Origin: Stanieria cyanosphaera PCC 7437 | GTDB lineage: Bacteria > Cyanobacteriota > Cyanobacteriia > Cyanobacteriales > Xenococcaceae | Direction: 5' to 3' | DNA: 64,000 nucleotides | Assembly (NCBI RefSeq): GCF_000317575.1 | Contig: NC_019748.1 | Location: 2,000,001-2,064,000, forward strand | Part shown: one piece after another, positions 38,172 to 49,561 of the stretch | Layout: every line of letters begins with the position of its first letter | How positions within the stretch are numbered: position 1 is the stretch's first letter | Made by a program: the position numbers and the translations under genes | The notes under the pieces: generated by a model | What the model saw: the letters and a program-made list of their open reading frames with translations, nothing else | What the model was told of the DNA's origin: nothing | The model's database searches: none

Positions 38172-39920
38172 TTACTGCAAAATTTCTTTTAATTGATGTT
38201 GTTGCCATAAAGATTGATATAAACCTGGTTGTGTTAATAAATCTTGATGAGTGCCTTGTTGTACTAATTGTCCTCGATCCATAACTAAAATTCGATCTGC
38301 GGTAGCTGCTGCGGATAATTGATGAGAAATAAAAATTACAGTTTTTTTTCTACCTTCATGAGCTAAATTGTTCAAAATTTGAGTGGCTGTTTCATTATCC
38401 ACACTTGAAAGAGCGTCATCTAAAATTAAAATTGGTGCATTGACTAACAAAGCTCTAGCTAAAGAAGTACGCTGACGTTGACCTCCAGAAAGAGTAATTC
38501 CTCTTTCTCCGACTAAAGTTTCGTATTGTTGCGGAAAATTCAAAATTTCTGGATGTATTTGCGCACTTTTGGCAGCATATTCTACTTCAGACGTTTCGCT
38601 TAAAGGTTCACCGTAACGAATATTATTTTTGATGGTGGTACTAAAGAGAAAACTTTCTTGGGGAACATAAGCGATCGCTCTACGTAAATCTTCTAGTTTT
38701 AGTTTGGTAAGATCGTAACCATCTAAAAAGAGTTGTTCTGATTCAACATTGAGTAAACGAGCAATCAAATTAGCTAGGGTAGATTTACCCGAACCAATTG
38801 AACCAACTACTGCAACAGTTTCTCCTGGTTTAATCACAAAACTGACATCCGTTACCGCAGGAATTTTACTGTCTGGATAAGTATAAGTGAGATGATTGGC
38901 TTGAATTTGTCCCTGAATCTCTTCAGGAGCGATCGCAATCGGTTGTGGAGCATTAGTAATCTGAGGTTGAGCAGTTACAATAGCTTCAATGCGGTCGATA
39001 CTTACTTCTCCTCGTTGATAAGCTGTAATGGTAAATCCAAGTAAAGCGGTGGGAAATACCAATCTTTCTACAAATAAAATTAAAGCAACCAAATCACCTA
39101 CTGTAATGATTCCCTGAGCGATCGCTCTAGTTCCCAGCCATAATAAAATCAATAAACTTATATAGGCAATACTTTCGACCAAAGGAAAGAGTAAATTTCT
39201 AGTTCTAGCCAATTTTAAATTAGCTCGTAGCAGTTTCTGATTATTGCGCCGAAAAGCTAATCTTTCTGGTTCTTCTTGAGCATAAATTTTAATTAGAGAA
39301 ATACCACTAATATCTTCTTGAATTAATTCACTGAGAGAAGAAAGTTGTTCTTGTACTTCTTGCTGCTGTCCCCTCAAGCGATCGCTAAATAATTGTACCG
39401 TAATAATCATCAGGGGATAAACCCCAATTGCCAACAAACTTAGACGCACATCAATTGCCAACATTGCTGGTAACGTCAACCCATAGGCAAACACAATATT
39501 GATCAAACTCAACACAGCAAACCCTAGCAAACGACGAATATTATCCACGTCGCTAGTAGCACGGTTCATTAAATCACCAGAAGTATTGGTAGCAAAATAA
39601 GCTGGTTCTAGTTTAAGTAAATGTTGAAAAATTCTTTGTTTAAGATCGAACTCGACTTGTCTGCCTACTCCAAAAATCAAAATGCGGGATAGTAGCCGAA
39701 TTATCCACATCAAAGAAGAAAGAACCAAAATGATCAGCACATAACGCCAAAGCTCGGCAAAATCAAATTCTCCCCTCAAGCGATCGATAATATCTCTAAT
39801 CAGTAAAGGAATATAAACCCCCACTGCATTAACGATCAAAAGTGTGACAACCCCCAAAGACACCATACGCCAGTGAGGACGCAAATAAGCCCCTAATTTC
39901 CTAAGCCTTGAGTTTGCCAT
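38172..39920 (-). CDS. ABC exporter, fused membrane and ATPase domains
   Basis: 582-residue half-transporter of the MsbA/BmrA type. Six membrane helices occupy about 15-300; the nucleotide-binding domain follows with Walker A VVGSIGSGKST (about 373-383), Q-loop YVPQESFLF, signature LSGGQRQR, Walker B ILILDDALSS and the switch His in FISHQLS. The family exports lipids, drugs or peptides; substrate unknown. It works as a homodimer or with another half transporter, none of which is adjacent. Confidence 0.94.
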   Translation of the reverse strand: MANSRLRKLGAYLRPHWRMVSLGVVTLLIVNAVGVYIPLLIRDIIDRLRGEFDFAELWRYVLIILVLSSLMWIIRLLSRILIFGVGRQVEFDLKQRIFQHLLKLEPAYFATNTSGDLMNRATSDVDNIRRLLGFAVLSLINIVFAYGLTLPAMLAIDVRLSLLAIGVYPLMIITVQLFSDRLRGQQQEVQEQLSSLSELIQEDISGISLIKIYAQEEPERLAFRRNNQKLLRANLKLARTRNLLFPLVESIAYISLLILLWLGTRAIAQGIITVGDLVALILFVERLVFPTALLGFTITAYQRGEVSIDRIEAIVTAQPQITNAPQPIAIAPEEIQGQIQANHLTYTYPDSKIPAVTDVSFVIKPGETVAVVGSIGSGKSTLANLIARLLNVESEQLFLDGYDLTKLKLEDLRRAIAYVPQESFLFSTTIKNNIRYGEPLSETSEVEYAAKSAQIHPEILNFPQQYETLVGERGITLSGGQRQRTSLARALLVNAPILILDDALSSVDNETATQILNNLAHEGRKKTVIFISHQLSAAATADRILVMDRGQLVQQGTHQDLLTQPGLYQSLWQQHQLKEILQ

Positions 39921-40032
39921 TAACTACATAAAATTATCTGTACCAACAATACATAATTATCGATGGTTCGGTGATTTTTAGCTTCTCTCTAAAGTAAGCT
40001 CTTGTTCAGTTACCAGTTACCAGAGAATAGCG

Positions 40033-40072
40033 CGTGGATGACGCGGAGGAAACCTCCGCAAGTCAAACCACG
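40033..40072. repeat. Long hairpin in a repeat-rich spacer
   Basis: Inner perfect stem GCGGAGG-AAA-CCTCCGC (40043-40059) inside outer arms CGTGG (40033-40037) and CCACG (40068-40072). The surrounding spacer (39921-40350, no gene) also has complementary stretches of the ATGATGAAT/ATTCATCAT type at 40092-40160. It looks like dispersed repeat DNA. Confidence 0.55.
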
Positions 40073-40350
40073 TAAGACGGGAACAAAAAAATGATGAATT
40101 AGGAATGATGAATGCAGAAATTATTTAATTCATAATTCATCCCTCATCATTCATAATTAGTTTTTTGTCTTCTGACTGCGGTATAGATTGCCGATAAGCG
40201 ATCGCATAAATATTTTCTTAAATTAGTCGTTAATTTATTACTGAGTTGAAACTGAAAACTATTAATTTTTACTGGCCAATATCGGCGATTCAATTCTGAT
40301 TCTTCTTGCCGATAACAATTTAAAACAAGGCAATAAAAAAGATGATAGGG

Positions 40351-40767
40351 CTAGCGATTGTATTTCAAAGCTGCATCTAAAGTTAGATCTAATTTAGGTA
40401 ATTTACGTTTAATTAGTTTTTCAATTGCAAATTTAGCTGCTTCCAGAGTATCTTGATATTCAGCTTGTAAATGTACTTTTAAACTAGGAGAATTTTTAAT
40501 TATTCTTTCAATCTGGTGCTGGAAGTTAGCAATTTCACTTTCCCAATGATTACCACATCTTTCTTTTTCTTCTAGCCAGTATTCCAATTTATAAATATGT
40601 TCGATTAGTCGTAAGAGTAAAGATTCAACCGCTCTTTTTTCACTACGACTCATATCTTCAATTTCATCAATTAAATTTTCCCAATCAACTGCTGAATACA
40701 TTTTTTTTCTTAATAATTCCACTGTTTCTTCTATCCATTCTATGTAATCAGTATCGTAAGTTGTCAT
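40351..40767 (-). CDS. DUF29 domain protein
   Basis: 138 residues with the family start TTYDTDYIEWIEETVELLR, the central DWENLIDEIEDMSRSEKRAV and LLRLIEHIYKLEYW, all hallmarks of DUF29. The fold is helical. DUF29 genes are present in many copies in cyanobacteria, often near mobile DNA. Function is not established. Confidence 0.92.
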   Translation of the reverse strand: MTTYDTDYIEWIEETVELLRKKMYSAVDWENLIDEIEDMSRSEKRAVESLLLRLIEHIYKLEYWLEEKERCGNHWESEIANFQHQIERIIKNSPSLKVHLQAEYQDTLEAAKFAIEKLIKRKLPKLDLTLDAALKYNR

Positions 40768-40890
40768 TTCTATCTCTTTATTTATAAATTTTCTATTTCT
40801 ATATTAAAAATTTCATCACATTCAAAACTTAGTTTCAATTCCTGAAAGGTTTTTAAGTAAGTTGTAACTTGACCTGTCCGAAGGATAAGA

Positions 40891-40917
40891 TAAAAAAGTC
40901 TAGGTCAACACCTAGAC
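40891..40917 (-). terminator. Rho-independent terminator of the XRE gene
   Basis: GTCTAGGT-loop of four-ACCTAGAC is a perfect 8-bp stem and is followed on the minus strand by six T. It lies about 48 bases downstream of the XRE gene stop codon. Confidence 0.85.
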
Positions 40918-40964
40918 ATTGCTTTTAATCAATTAAGAGTAGTCGCGGAATAAGCCTCTGCGAC

Positions 40965-41231
40965 TTAACTCTCATTACTAAGATTTTTAACAAATCTCTG
41001 CACTAATTCAAAGCGATCAAGTAGAGAGCAACCAAAAATAGCTTCTAATTCGAGCAATCTTTCAATTGGTATTGTGTTACGCCCTTCTCTATCGCATTCC
41101 CATTCGGAAATTCTTCCGCCAGTTAACCCTAGTTTTTCACCCAATTCTTTTTGGGACAAACCTAGAGCTTCTCTAGATTTCCGAATTTTTTCTCCAAGAC
41201 CAGTAACTTGTAAAGTAAAAACCGTTATCAT
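40965..41231 (-). CDS. XRE-family DNA-binding protein
   Basis: 88 residues with a helix-turn-helix of the Cro/CI (XRE) type: LGEKIRKSREALGLSQKELG, then EKLGLTGGRISEWECDREGR. It is a small transcription factor or an antitoxin of a HigB-type pair, but no toxin is adjacent. Unusually, the recognition helix is followed by a long loop (WECDREGRNTIP). The gene ends in a good terminator, separating it from the DUF29 gene. Confidence 0.88.
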   Translation of the reverse strand: MITVFTLQVTGLGEKIRKSREALGLSQKELGEKLGLTGGRISEWECDREGRNTIPIERLLELEAIFGCSLLDRFELVQRFVKNLSNES

Positions 41232-41622
41232 CGAAATCTCCCTTAGCTATTTCGATTTTTATTTTATCAGTATTAACTGTAAAGTACAAATTAAAAGAAA
41301 TAAATATTCAAAATTATGAAAATTATCGATAATATTGGGTTTTTAATTTTAAATTACTGATAATGCAGCAAATAAAGTTTGACACCGCCCTACTCGCTTT
41401 GCTCGTTGTCGAGCGCGAAATTTAATCAAGCATATTTAGTAGGATTGCCAGCAGGTATTTGGGATACTGCGATTTAAAAAATGAATTAATCGAGAAAAAG
41501 TTAGCGATCGCGACGGTTGTTTAAATCAACCAAAACTCCTACAGAGAACCCAGGTTACATTACAATAAAAGCCTAAACCAACAAGATTTTATTGCTAGTC
41601 CAGTTAGGAGAAAATCATCGCC
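41232..41622. other. Intergenic region upstream of leuS
   Basis: About 390 bases. It contains a short GC-richer piece at 41380-41423 (TTGACACCGCCC, then CTCGCTTTGCTCG and CGAGCG) that slightly resembles the right end of the IS200/IS605 element at 55.5 kb, and several HIP1-related sites. No gene is seen. Confidence 0.35.
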
Positions 41623-44181
41623 GTGGAATCCCGATACAACGCAACAGAAATAGAACCAAAGTGGCAAAAAACCTGGGCTGAATCTGAAACAGATAGGACT
41701 CCAGAAACCCCCAATAAATCGAAATATTATGCACTTTCGATGTTCCCCTATCCTTCGGGAAGCCTCCACATGGGACACGTGCGTAATTATGTGATTACCG
41801 ATGTAATTGCTCGCTTAAAAAGAATGCAAGGTTATCGGGTACTGCATCCGATGGGTTGGGATGCCTTTGGTTTACCCGCAGAAAATGCTGCCATAGATCG
41901 TGGTGTTCCACCAGCGCAATGGACTTACCAAAATATCGCTCAGATGCGATCGCAACTACAACAGTTAGGATTATCGATAGATTGGGAGCGAGAAGTGGCT
42001 ACTTGTTCCCCCGATTATTATCATTGGACACAGTGGTTGTTTTTGCAGTTTTTTCAAGCAGGATTAGCTTATCAAAGGGAAGCTGCGGTTAATTGGGATC
42101 CCATCGATCAAACGGTACTCGCTAACGAACAGGTAGATAGTGAAGGGCGTTCCTGGCGTTCTGGTGCGAAAGTCGAACGGAAATTATTAAAGCAGTGGTT
42201 TTTTAAAATTACCGATTATGCCGAACAATTACTTAACGATTTAGATAAGTTAACTGGGTGGCCCGATCGCGTAAAATTAATGCAGGCTAACTGGATTGGT
42301 AAATCAGTTGGGGCTTATTTGGAATTTCCGATTATTGGAATGGATGAAAAAATTGGGGTGTTTACGACTCGTCCCGATACTGTTTATGGTGTAACTTATG
42401 TCGTCCTCGCCCCCGAACATCCTTTAACTCCTCAAGTTACTACGAGCGATCGCAAAGAGGCTGTCGAAGCTTTTATTAAAGAAGTGAAGAATGAGAGTGA
42501 AATTGAAAGAACGGCAGAGGATAAACCAAAACGAGGTATCTTAACGGGTGGAAAGGCGATTAATCCTTTTAATGGGTCAGAAATTCCGATTTTAATTGCA
42601 GATTACGTACTTTATGAATACGGTACGGGCGCAGTCATGGGTGTACCTGCCCACGATACGAGGGATTTTAAATTTGCTAAGGAAAATAATTTACCGATTC
42701 AGGTTGTCATTGTTCCCGAAAAAACCAACGATCCTGGGGAATTACAAAATGCTTATATCGAACCAGGAATAATGGTTAATTCTGGACAATTCGACGGTAC
42801 ATCTTCAGAAACAGGCAAAACTAAAATCATTGAATATGCGGAAGCGAAGGGTTATGGTAAAGCGCGCATTCAATATCGTTTGAGAGATTGGTTGATTTCT
42901 CGTCAAAGATATTGGGGTTGTCCTATTCCTGTAATTCACTGTCCTAGTTGTGGTACAGTTCCCGTACCCGATGCTGATTTACCAGTTCAATTACCAGAAC
43001 AAGTAGAATTTAGTGGTAGAGGACCTTCTCCTTTAGCGAAGTTATCAGACTGGGTAAATGTACCTTGTCCTAGTTGTGGCGAACCTGCCAAACGGGAAAC
43101 TGATACGATGGATACTTTTATCGATTCTTCTTGGTATTTCCTTCGTTACAGCGATGCGAAAAATCCAGACTCAGCTTTTGCTAAAGATAAAGTCAATGAC
43201 TGGATGCCAGTCGATCAATACGTAGGTGGAATTGAACACGCCATCCTTCATTTACTCTATTCTCGCTTTTTTACTAAAGTTTTGCGCGATCGCGGTTTAC
43301 TAGATTTTGATGAACCTTTCCAACGTCTGTTAACTCAAGGCATGGTACAAGGCATCACTTATAAAAATCCTACTACAGGTAAATATATCCCCTCGGCAGA
43401 AGTTAATCCTGAAGATCCGAAAGATCCAGAAACGAGTGAAGCGTTATCTGTCTTTTACGAGAAGATGTCTAAATCTAAATACAATGGTGTTGATCCTCAA
43501 CAAGTATTAGCAAAATATGGGGCAGATACCGCAAGGATGTTTATTTTGTTTAAAGCACCACCAGAAAAAGATTTAGAATGGGATGATGCCGATGTAGAAG
43601 GACAATTCCGTTTCTTAAATCGAGTTTGGACACAGGTAACTGAATATAATTCTTCTCAAACTACTTCATCTGAGAACAAAGAACTTACTAAAGCTGAAAA
43701 AGATTTACGCAGGGCAATTCATACTGCCATCAAAGAAGTTTCTGAAGATTTGGAAGGAGAATATCAGTTTAATACGGCGGTTTCTGAATTGATGAAACTA
43801 AGTAACGCCCTTAAGGAAGCATCCTGTAAAGATTCTCCTGTCTATCATGAAGGCATTGAAGCATTAGTAATTTTACTTGCACCTTTTGCTCCTCATCTGG
43901 CAGAAGAATTATGGCAACAATTAGGACATACTGATTCAGTACATCATCAAAGTTGGTTGAAAGTCGATTCTAATGCTTTAGTAGTTGATGAAATTACTTT
44001 AGTAATCCAAATTATGGGTAAAACTCGCGGAACAATTCAAGTTCCTGCTAACTTAAATAAGGCTGAGTTAGAAACGTATGCTCTTCAATCAGAAATGGCT
44101 CAACGATATTTAGAAGGAAAAGAAGTTAAAAAAGTAATTGTTGTACCGAATAAATTAGTTAATTTTGTCGTAGCTAAATAA
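41623..44181 (+). CDS. leuS: Leucyl-tRNA synthetase
   Basis: Class I aminoacyl-tRNA synthetase. The 852 residues have the HIGH-type motif [15 protein letters not shown] (about 42-56), the editing domain with [12 protein letters not shown], the zinc-type CPSCG pairs and the KMSKS loop [10 protein letters not shown] (near 615). The GTG start is backed by AGGAG 14-18 bases upstream and by the family N-terminus [14 protein letters not shown]. Monocistronic, with its own terminator. Confidence 0.98.
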   Translation: MESRYNATEIEPKWQKTWAESETDRTPETPNKSKYYALSMFPYPSGSLHMGHVRNYVITDVIARLKRMQGYRVLHPMGWDAFGLPAENAAIDRGVPPAQWTYQNIAQMRSQLQQLGLSIDWEREVATCSPDYYHWTQWLFLQFFQAGLAYQREAAVNWDPIDQTVLANEQVDSEGRSWRSGAKVERKLLKQWFFKITDYAEQLLNDLDKLTGWPDRVKLMQANWIGKSVGAYLEFPIIGMDEKIGVFTTRPDTVYGVTYVVLAPEHPLTPQVTTSDRKEAVEAFIKEVKNESEIERTAEDKPKRGILTGGKAINPFNGSEIPILIADYVLYEYGTGAVMGVPAHDTRDFKFAKENNLPIQVVIVPEKTNDPGELQNAYIEPGIMVNSGQFDGTSSETGKTKIIEYAEAKGYGKARIQYRLRDWLISRQRYWGCPIPVIHCPSCGTVPVPDADLPVQLPEQVEFSGRGPSPLAKLSDWVNVPCPSCGEPAKRETDTMDTFIDSSWYFLRYSDAKNPDSAFAKDKVNDWMPVDQYVGGIEHAILHLLYSRFFTKVLRDRGLLDFDEPFQRLLTQGMVQGITYKNPTTGKYIPSAEVNPEDPKDPETSEALSVFYEKMSKSKYNGVDPQQVLAKYGADTARMFILFKAPPEKDLEWDDADVEGQFRFLNRVWTQVTEYNSSQTTSSENKELTKAEKDLRRAIHTAIKEVSEDLEGEYQFNTAVSELMKLSNALKEASCKDSPVYHEGIEALVILLAPFAPHLAEELWQQLGHTDSVHHQSWLKVDSNALVVDEITLVIQIMGKTRGTIQVPANLNKAELETYALQSEMAQRYLEGKEVKKVIVVPNKLVNFVVAK

Positions 44182-44240
44182 ATTAAATATTTTTAAAAAC
44201 CAATAATTTTACTACACTAAAAAACTTTTTATTTGGTTGG

Positions 44241-44271
44241 GGTTTGGCATAGCTAAACCTCTATTTTTTTT
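44241..44271 (+). terminator. Rho-independent terminator of leuS
   Basis: GGTTTGGC-ATA-GCTAAACC (one G-T pair) followed by CTCTA and eight T. It lies about 60 bases after the leuS stop codon. The rest of the spacer up to 44577 carries short tandem repeats but no gene. Confidence 0.8.
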
Positions 44272-44577
44272 GTTTGATTGATAGTTTTAATTATCCCGAT
44301 TTTCAGTTGAATAGAAAATATATCAGTTATCAGTTACCAATTATTAGTTACCTTTTGCCTCCTGCCTCCTGTTTTTTACTTTGCTCTTCGTTTCACGTTT
44401 CTGATGCCGAAGTGCTTTTTGCCTTTGCTGTGGTCTACCAAGTAGGAAAAATACTGTAAAATTGCTTTGCAAAAAAAACACAAAATGTTAACCTTTTTTT
44501 AATCTCCTAAATCTTTTCTTAATCTAATTTAAGTTTAAGAAATAGAACGAGATTAAACTGCTGTTAATAATGGTTAT

Positions 44578-45645
44578 ATGTTTACATTGCCAAAGCTTGT
44601 ACACCAACCCATTGTTTGGTTTAGCATTTTAATTTTAACTGCGATCGCTATAGAAATTATCTCTAAACCATTTTATTTAAGTGATAGTCCACCACAATTA
44701 GAATTTCCGTTTCTAATCAAAACTTTAATTTTATTAATCTGGAGTTTTTGCTTAGTAGCTACTGTTAGAAAAAATGTTTTTAAAACATTGGGTTACGCTC
44801 CGCCGAAATTTAAAGCTTATCAATTAGGATTAATTGGATTTACGGCAATAATTAGTTGGTTTTTTTTGGGACTATTTTTAATTAATCCTCAACAATTTTC
44901 TTTATTAGCATTAGAAGATCAAATTATTGAAAATGCTTCAGCTTTCTTGTGTTTTGCATCGGCATTTATTTTAGCGATCGCTCTAGTAAACATTTTTAGT
45001 TTACCACCAAGTCGTTCTCGTTTTTTTAAGTTAATTATGCTTGGAATTTTATCTTTAGTAATATTTGTAATTGGGATGGAAGAAGTTTCTTGGTTTCAAA
45101 GAATGTTAGCCATTAAAACTCCAGCTTCATTTTCTAATAACCTGCAACAGGAAATGAATTTACACAACTTTGCTACTAATAAGTTTGAATATATTTATTA
45201 TTTAGGAACTTTTAGTCTGTTTAGCATCGTTCCACTAATCAAACCACTTTTTCAGAAATATCAATGGTATAGTTCAATCAACCTATTGTTACCAGGTAGT
45301 TTTACTTTTCACGTTGGTGCAATTGCAGCAGCTTACAATTATGATATGTGGGATTTTCCACTAATCCAAGTTGCCTTTGGAATTGCTTTTTTTGGCATGG
45401 TTTTTTATGCCTTTGAGAAGGCTAATACAACACTCAAAATATTGCAAATTATTGTAATTGTAGTTATGGCAATGAGCCAAATTATGTTTATTTTTAAGGG
45501 AAACGCTTTCTTAAGATTATATGATGTAACTGAATATAAAGAGTTTTTTATTGCTTTAACAATGTTTGTTTATGCCATAGAAGTGTTAGCAAACGTCAGA
45601 AAACTTAATCTGAAAAAAAACGAAAATTTATGGTTTTTGAATTAA
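44578..45645 (+). CDS. Integral membrane protein, unknown function
   Basis: 355 residues with about nine hydrophobic helices. A conserved-looking segment GMEEVSWFQRMLAIKTP followed by NLHNFATNKFE sits between helices near residue 165-205; similar EE-SW-QR...NLHN motifs occur in scattered uncharacterised bacterial membrane proteins. I do not recognise a characterised family. It is convergent with thrB (63-base gap). Confidence 0.7.
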   Translation: MFTLPKLVHQPIVWFSILILTAIAIEIISKPFYLSDSPPQLEFPFLIKTLILLIWSFCLVATVRKNVFKTLGYAPPKFKAYQLGLIGFTAIISWFFLGLFLINPQQFSLLALEDQIIENASAFLCFASAFILAIALVNIFSLPPSRSRFFKLIMLGILSLVIFVIGMEEVSWFQRMLAIKTPASFSNNLQQEMNLHNFATNKFEYIYYLGTFSLFSIVPLIKPLFQKYQWYSSINLLLPGSFTFHVGAIAAAYNYDMWDFPLIQVAFGIAFFGMVFYAFEKANTTLKILQIIVIVVMAMSQIMFIFKGNAFLRLYDVTEYKEFFIALTMFVYAIEVLANVRKLNLKKNENLWFLN

Positions 45646-45708
45646 CAATTTTTTGAATGTTTTAAATGTTAACTTTGCCAACCTTGAAACTTAATGCCAT
45701 CAAAAACC

Positions 45709-46617
45709 TTAGATAACTTTTGCGCCAGTGGTATCGAGTTGCAAAATCATTACTTTGGAATTAATACCTTGCTCTTGCCAAGCTTCCATCATTGCACTAA
45801 CAACACTTCTTGCTTGTTGAGGATTAGTTAAAGCAAGCAACGTAGGACCAGCACCACTAATCACCATACCATAAGCACCAGAAGCGATCGCAGCAGCTTG
45901 AACTTGTTGATAACCGTGAATTAAACTTTGACGATAGGGTTGATGTAATTTATCTGCTAAAGCTGCGCTTAACCAATCACTACGATTTGTTTCCAAACCT
46001 CTCAATAACAAACCGAGACGAGAAATATTAAAAATAGCGTCGCTGCGACTAATTGTAGTTGGTAACACCAAACGAGCTTCTTCGGTAGACAATTCAAAAT
46101 CAGGTATCGCCACTACAGGAACAATCTCTTGATGCCAAGGAATTTCACAAATTTGCCAGTTACCAGTTTCCCCTACAGATAATTGACAATTACCCAATAA
46201 AGCAGGAACGACATTATCAGGATGTCCTTCCATTTCTATCGCTAATTCCATTACTTCTGTAGTAGATAAAGGATTACCAGCCAATTGATTTGCTCCTACT
46301 AAACCGCCTACTATCGCTGTAGCTGAACTACCTAAACCCCTAGCCAAAGGCACACCCAACTTAATTTCTATTTCTACTTTGGGGATAGGGCGATCAATTT
46401 TTTGATACAACTTAGTAAAAGATTGATAGAGTAAATTATCTTGATCTTGACTGACTCTTGCTGCTTCCTCTCCAGTGACAACAATTTTTAAATCTGTATT
46501 TGTCTCAACTGAAGTGAAAGTAAATTGGTTGTAAACAGTTAAAGCAGCACCAATACAATCAAAACCAGCACCAAGATTCGCAGTAGTAGCAGGAACAATA
46601 ACAGTAACTTGCTTCAT
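45709..46617 (-). CDS. thrB: Homoserine kinase
   Basis: Phosphorylates homoserine in threonine synthesis. The 302-residue GHMP kinase has VPATTANLGAGFDCIGAAL at the N-terminus, the ATP loop PLARGLGSSATAIVGGL (about 90-106) and the C-terminal SGAGPTLLAL. All family motifs are intact. thrA and thrC are not nearby. Confidence 0.97.
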   Translation of the reverse strand: MKQVTVIVPATTANLGAGFDCIGAALTVYNQFTFTSVETNTDLKIVVTGEEAARVSQDQDNLLYQSFTKLYQKIDRPIPKVEIEIKLGVPLARGLGSSATAIVGGLVGANQLAGNPLSTTEVMELAIEMEGHPDNVVPALLGNCQLSVGETGNWQICEIPWHQEIVPVVAIPDFELSTEEARLVLPTTISRSDAIFNISRLGLLLRGLETNRSDWLSAALADKLHQPYRQSLIHGYQQVQAAAIASGAYGMVISGAGPTLLALTNPQQARSVVSAMMEAWQEQGINSKVMILQLDTTGAKVI

Positions 46618-47000
46618 TCGACTAGGAATAACAGCGATTGATTAACAGCAATTTTTAATCCTAACACGGTCACTGTGATGGTTTAGCCTCTCGTGGTCTT
46701 TATACTAGTTACCAAAGATTAACTAAAAATTACCAATCAACTATCAGCTATCAACAATTAACTATTAACTATTAACTATCAACAAAAAACCAGAAATAAT
46801 CACTGAGCAGTAGCTAATAATCGCCCTTTAAAGATTTATAATGACAAATAGGATAATTAAGAGTTATAAGCTCTACTTATCATAAATGACTTATTAAAAC
46901 TTAATAAAAATCAAAGGAGATGCCTCTCTCTGATAGACTTTTGACTTGAGTAGGCATACCTTGATTGTAAGGAAAACATAATCGAGTAGGGAGGAAAGTC
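46618..47000. other. Intergenic region upstream of glpX
   Basis: Divergent promoter region between thrB and glpX. At 46735-46785 there is a tract of ACTATTA/ACTATCA-type tandem units. The glpX ribosome site GGAGG is at 46990-46994. No gene is seen. Confidence 0.45.
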
Positions 47001-48041
47001 TTGCTAGAAAATACCCTTGGGCTAGAAATTATTGAGGTAGTTGAACAAGCTGCGATCGCGTCAGCCAAATGGATGGGTAAAGGTGAAAAAAACACCGCCG
47101 ATCAAGTGGCAGTAGAAGCAATGCGCGAACGGATGAACAAAATCCATATGAGAGGTCGCATTGTTATCGGTGAAGGCGAACGGGATGATGCTCCCATGCT
47201 TTACATCGGCGAAGAAGTAGGTATTTGTACTCGCGAAGATGCTAAAAATTTCTGTAACCCAGATGAATTAATTGAAATTGACATTGCAGTCGATCCTTGT
47301 GAAGGAACTAACTTAGTTGCCTATGGACAACCAGGTTCGATGGCAGTATTAGCAATTTCCGAAAAAGGTGGGTTATTTGCTGCACCAGACTTTTACATGA
47401 AAAAGCTAGCTGCACCACCTGTAGCCAAGGGTCATGTTGATATTAACAAATCAGCTACCGAAAACTTGAAAATCATTTCTGATTGTATGGGAAGAGCGAT
47501 TGAAGAGTTGGTTGTAGTAGTGATGGATCGTCCTCGTCACAAAGAATTAATCCAAGAAATTCGCTCTGCTGGTGCGAGAGTAAGATTGATTAGCGATGGT
47601 GACGTTTCTGCTGCTATTTCTTGCGCTTTTTCTGGTACAAATATCCACGCTTTAATGGGAATTGGTGCTGCACCTGAAGGGGTGATTTCGGCTGCTGCGA
47701 TGCGCTGTTTAGGCGGTCACTTCCAAGGACAGTTGATTTACGATCCTGAAGTAGTAAAAACAGGTTTAATTGGCGAAAGTAAAGAAGGCAATCTTGCTAG
47801 ATTAAATGAAATGGGTATTAATAACCCAGACAAAATTTACAATGCTGAAGAATTAGCTAGTGGCGAAACAGTGTTGTTTGCTGCCTCTGGTATTACTCCA
47901 GGAACTTTGATGGAAGGAGTCCGTTTCTTCAAAGGTGGAGCAAGAACTCAGAGTTTGGTTATTTCTTCTCAATCTAAAACAGCCCGTTTTGTTGATACGG
48001 TGCATATGTTTGAACAACCAAAAAATTTACAATTAAAATAA
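47001..48041 (+). CDS. glpX: Fructose-1,6-/sedoheptulose-1,7-bisphosphatase, class II
   Basis: Bifunctional Calvin-cycle bisphosphatase of cyanobacteria. The 346 residues match the class II (GlpX) family throughout: [38 protein letters not shown] (metal site), [21 protein letters not shown] and [17 protein letters not shown]. The start is TTG, six bases after GGAGG, and homology begins at ENTLGLEI. It is transcribed alone. Confidence 0.96.
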   Translation: MLENTLGLEIIEVVEQAAIASAKWMGKGEKNTADQVAVEAMRERMNKIHMRGRIVIGEGERDDAPMLYIGEEVGICTREDAKNFCNPDELIEIDIAVDPCEGTNLVAYGQPGSMAVLAISEKGGLFAAPDFYMKKLAAPPVAKGHVDINKSATENLKIISDCMGRAIEELVVVVMDRPRHKELIQEIRSAGARVRLISDGDVSAAISCAFSGTNIHALMGIGAAPEGVISAAAMRCLGGHFQGQLIYDPEVVKTGLIGESKEGNLARLNEMGINNPDKIYNAEELASGETVLFAASGITPGTLMEGVRFFKGGARTQSLVISSQSKTARFVDTVHMFEQPKNLQLK

Positions 48042-48207
48042 GGTTGTTGTAAGTCACTAAAGGTGAAAAGTAGAAGGTAATATCTCTTTACTTATTACTT
48101 TTTCCCTTTCTCTTGGTTTAAGTTTTAAGATATTTTGTTGGCATAAATTAAATAATTAATAATCAAAAACAGCCAAAAAACATAACCAAAAACTCTTGAG
48201 AGAACAC

Positions 48208-49494
48208 ATGAATATTGTAGTTGTTGGTCTAAGTCATAAAACCGCAGCCGTAGAAATTCGCGAAAAATTGAGTATTCCAGAAGCGCAAATGCAAGAAGCG
48301 ATCGCGCATTTATCAAGCTACCCTCATATCGACGAAGTAGCGATTATTAGTACTTGTAATCGTCTGGAAATTTACGGCATTGTCAAAGAAACCGAGCAAG
48401 GTGTTAAAGAAATTACCCAATTCTTAGCAGAAAAAGGTCAAATTAGCCTGCTAGAATTACGCAGACACCTATTTACTCTATTACACGAAGATGCTTTACG
48501 CCATCTGATGCGAGTTGCATCGGGTTTAGAAAGTTTGGTATTAGGGGAAGGACAAATTCTTGCTCAAGTCAAAAATACTCACAAATTAGCTCAAAAATAT
48601 CAGGGATTAGGACGATTATTAGACCGATTGTTTAAACAAGCTATCTCTACTGGTAAAAGAGTTCGTAGTGAAACTAGCATTGGTACAGGTGCAGTTTCGA
48701 TTAGTTCGGCTGCGGTAGAATTAGCACAAATCAAAGTAGAAAACATGGCACCGCTAAAAGTAGCAATTATTGGTGCTGGAAAAATGGCCTGTCTACTAGT
48801 CAAACACCTGATAGCTAAAGGTGCAACGGAGATTGCTATTGTGAATCGTTCTCATCGTAGAGCGCAAGAGTTGGCGGATAAGTTTCCTGAAGCTAGTTTA
48901 AAACTTTACCCACTCTCAGAAATGATGAGTACGATCGCATCTTCCGATCTAGTGTTTACTAGTACTGGTGCTACCGAACCAATTTTAGACCAAGCAAAAT
49001 TAACACAACATTTACCAATCGAAAAGTCTTTAATGTTGATTGATATCTCCGTACCTCGCAACGTCGCTGCGGATGTCAATCAGATTGAACAAATTCAAGC
49101 TTATAACGTAGACGATCTTAAAGCAGTAGTCGCAGCTAATCAAGAAAGTCGTCGTAAATTAGCTCAAGAAGCAGAAGGAATCATTGAAGAAGAAGTTGAA
49201 AACTATCTACTTTGGTGGCGATCGCTAGAAACTGTTCCAACCATTAGTTGTTTACGTAGTAAAGTAGAAACAATTCGCGAACAAGAATTAGAAAAAGCTT
49301 TATCTCGTCTAGGAACGGAATTTGCCGAAAAACATCAAGAAGTAATTGAAGCTTTAACGAGAGGAATTGTTAATAAAATTCTTCATGAACCGATGGTACA
49401 GTTAAGAGCGCAGCAAGATATCGAAGCTCGTCGTCGCTGTCTACAATCGCTTCAGATGCTGTTTAATTTAGAGACAGAAGAACAATTTAGTTGA
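48208..49494 (+). CDS. hemA: Glutamyl-tRNA reductase
   Basis: First committed enzyme of tetrapyrrole synthesis; reduces Glu-tRNA to glutamate semialdehyde. The 428 residues start [20 protein letters not shown], carry the catalytic Cys50 in [23 protein letters not shown], the NADPH loop [10 protein letters not shown] and the C-terminal dimerisation helix. I use the ATG at 48208; a TTG at 48196 adds four residues with no support. A terminator follows. Confidence 0.98.
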   Translation: MNIVVVGLSHKTAAVEIREKLSIPEAQMQEAIAHLSSYPHIDEVAIISTCNRLEIYGIVKETEQGVKEITQFLAEKGQISLLELRRHLFTLLHEDALRHLMRVASGLESLVLGEGQILAQVKNTHKLAQKYQGLGRLLDRLFKQAISTGKRVRSETSIGTGAVSISSAAVELAQIKVENMAPLKVAIIGAGKMACLLVKHLIAKGATEIAIVNRSHRRAQELADKFPEASLKLYPLSEMMSTIASSDLVFTSTGATEPILDQAKLTQHLPIEKSLMLIDISVPRNVAADVNQIEQIQAYNVDDLKAVVAANQESRRKLAQEAEGIIEEEVENYLLWWRSLETVPTISCLRSKVETIREQELEKALSRLGTEFAEKHQEVIEALTRGIVNKILHEPMVQLRAQQDIEARRRCLQSLQMLFNLETEEQFS

Positions 49495-49525
49495 ATTTTG
49501 TTTAATAAAATATTTTTTTAACAGG

Positions 49526-49561
49526 TAAACACGGAACTACAGCGAGCATGATCCGTGTTTA
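49526..49561 (+). terminator. Rho-independent terminator of hemA
   Basis: TAAACACGGA (49526-49535) is fully complementary to TCCGTGTTTA (49552-49561); a T-rich stretch follows. It starts 32 bases after the hemA stop codon. Confidence 0.8.

Noticed and set aside
40933-40972. Second hairpin overlapping the end of the XRE gene
   Set aside because: GTCGCGGA/TCTGCGAC can pair but overlaps the stop codon and lacks a T-run; the hairpin at 40891-40917 is the better terminator.
44274-44459. 61-codon plus-strand open frame after leuS
   Set aside because: Begins inside the terminator tail and runs through short tandem repeats.
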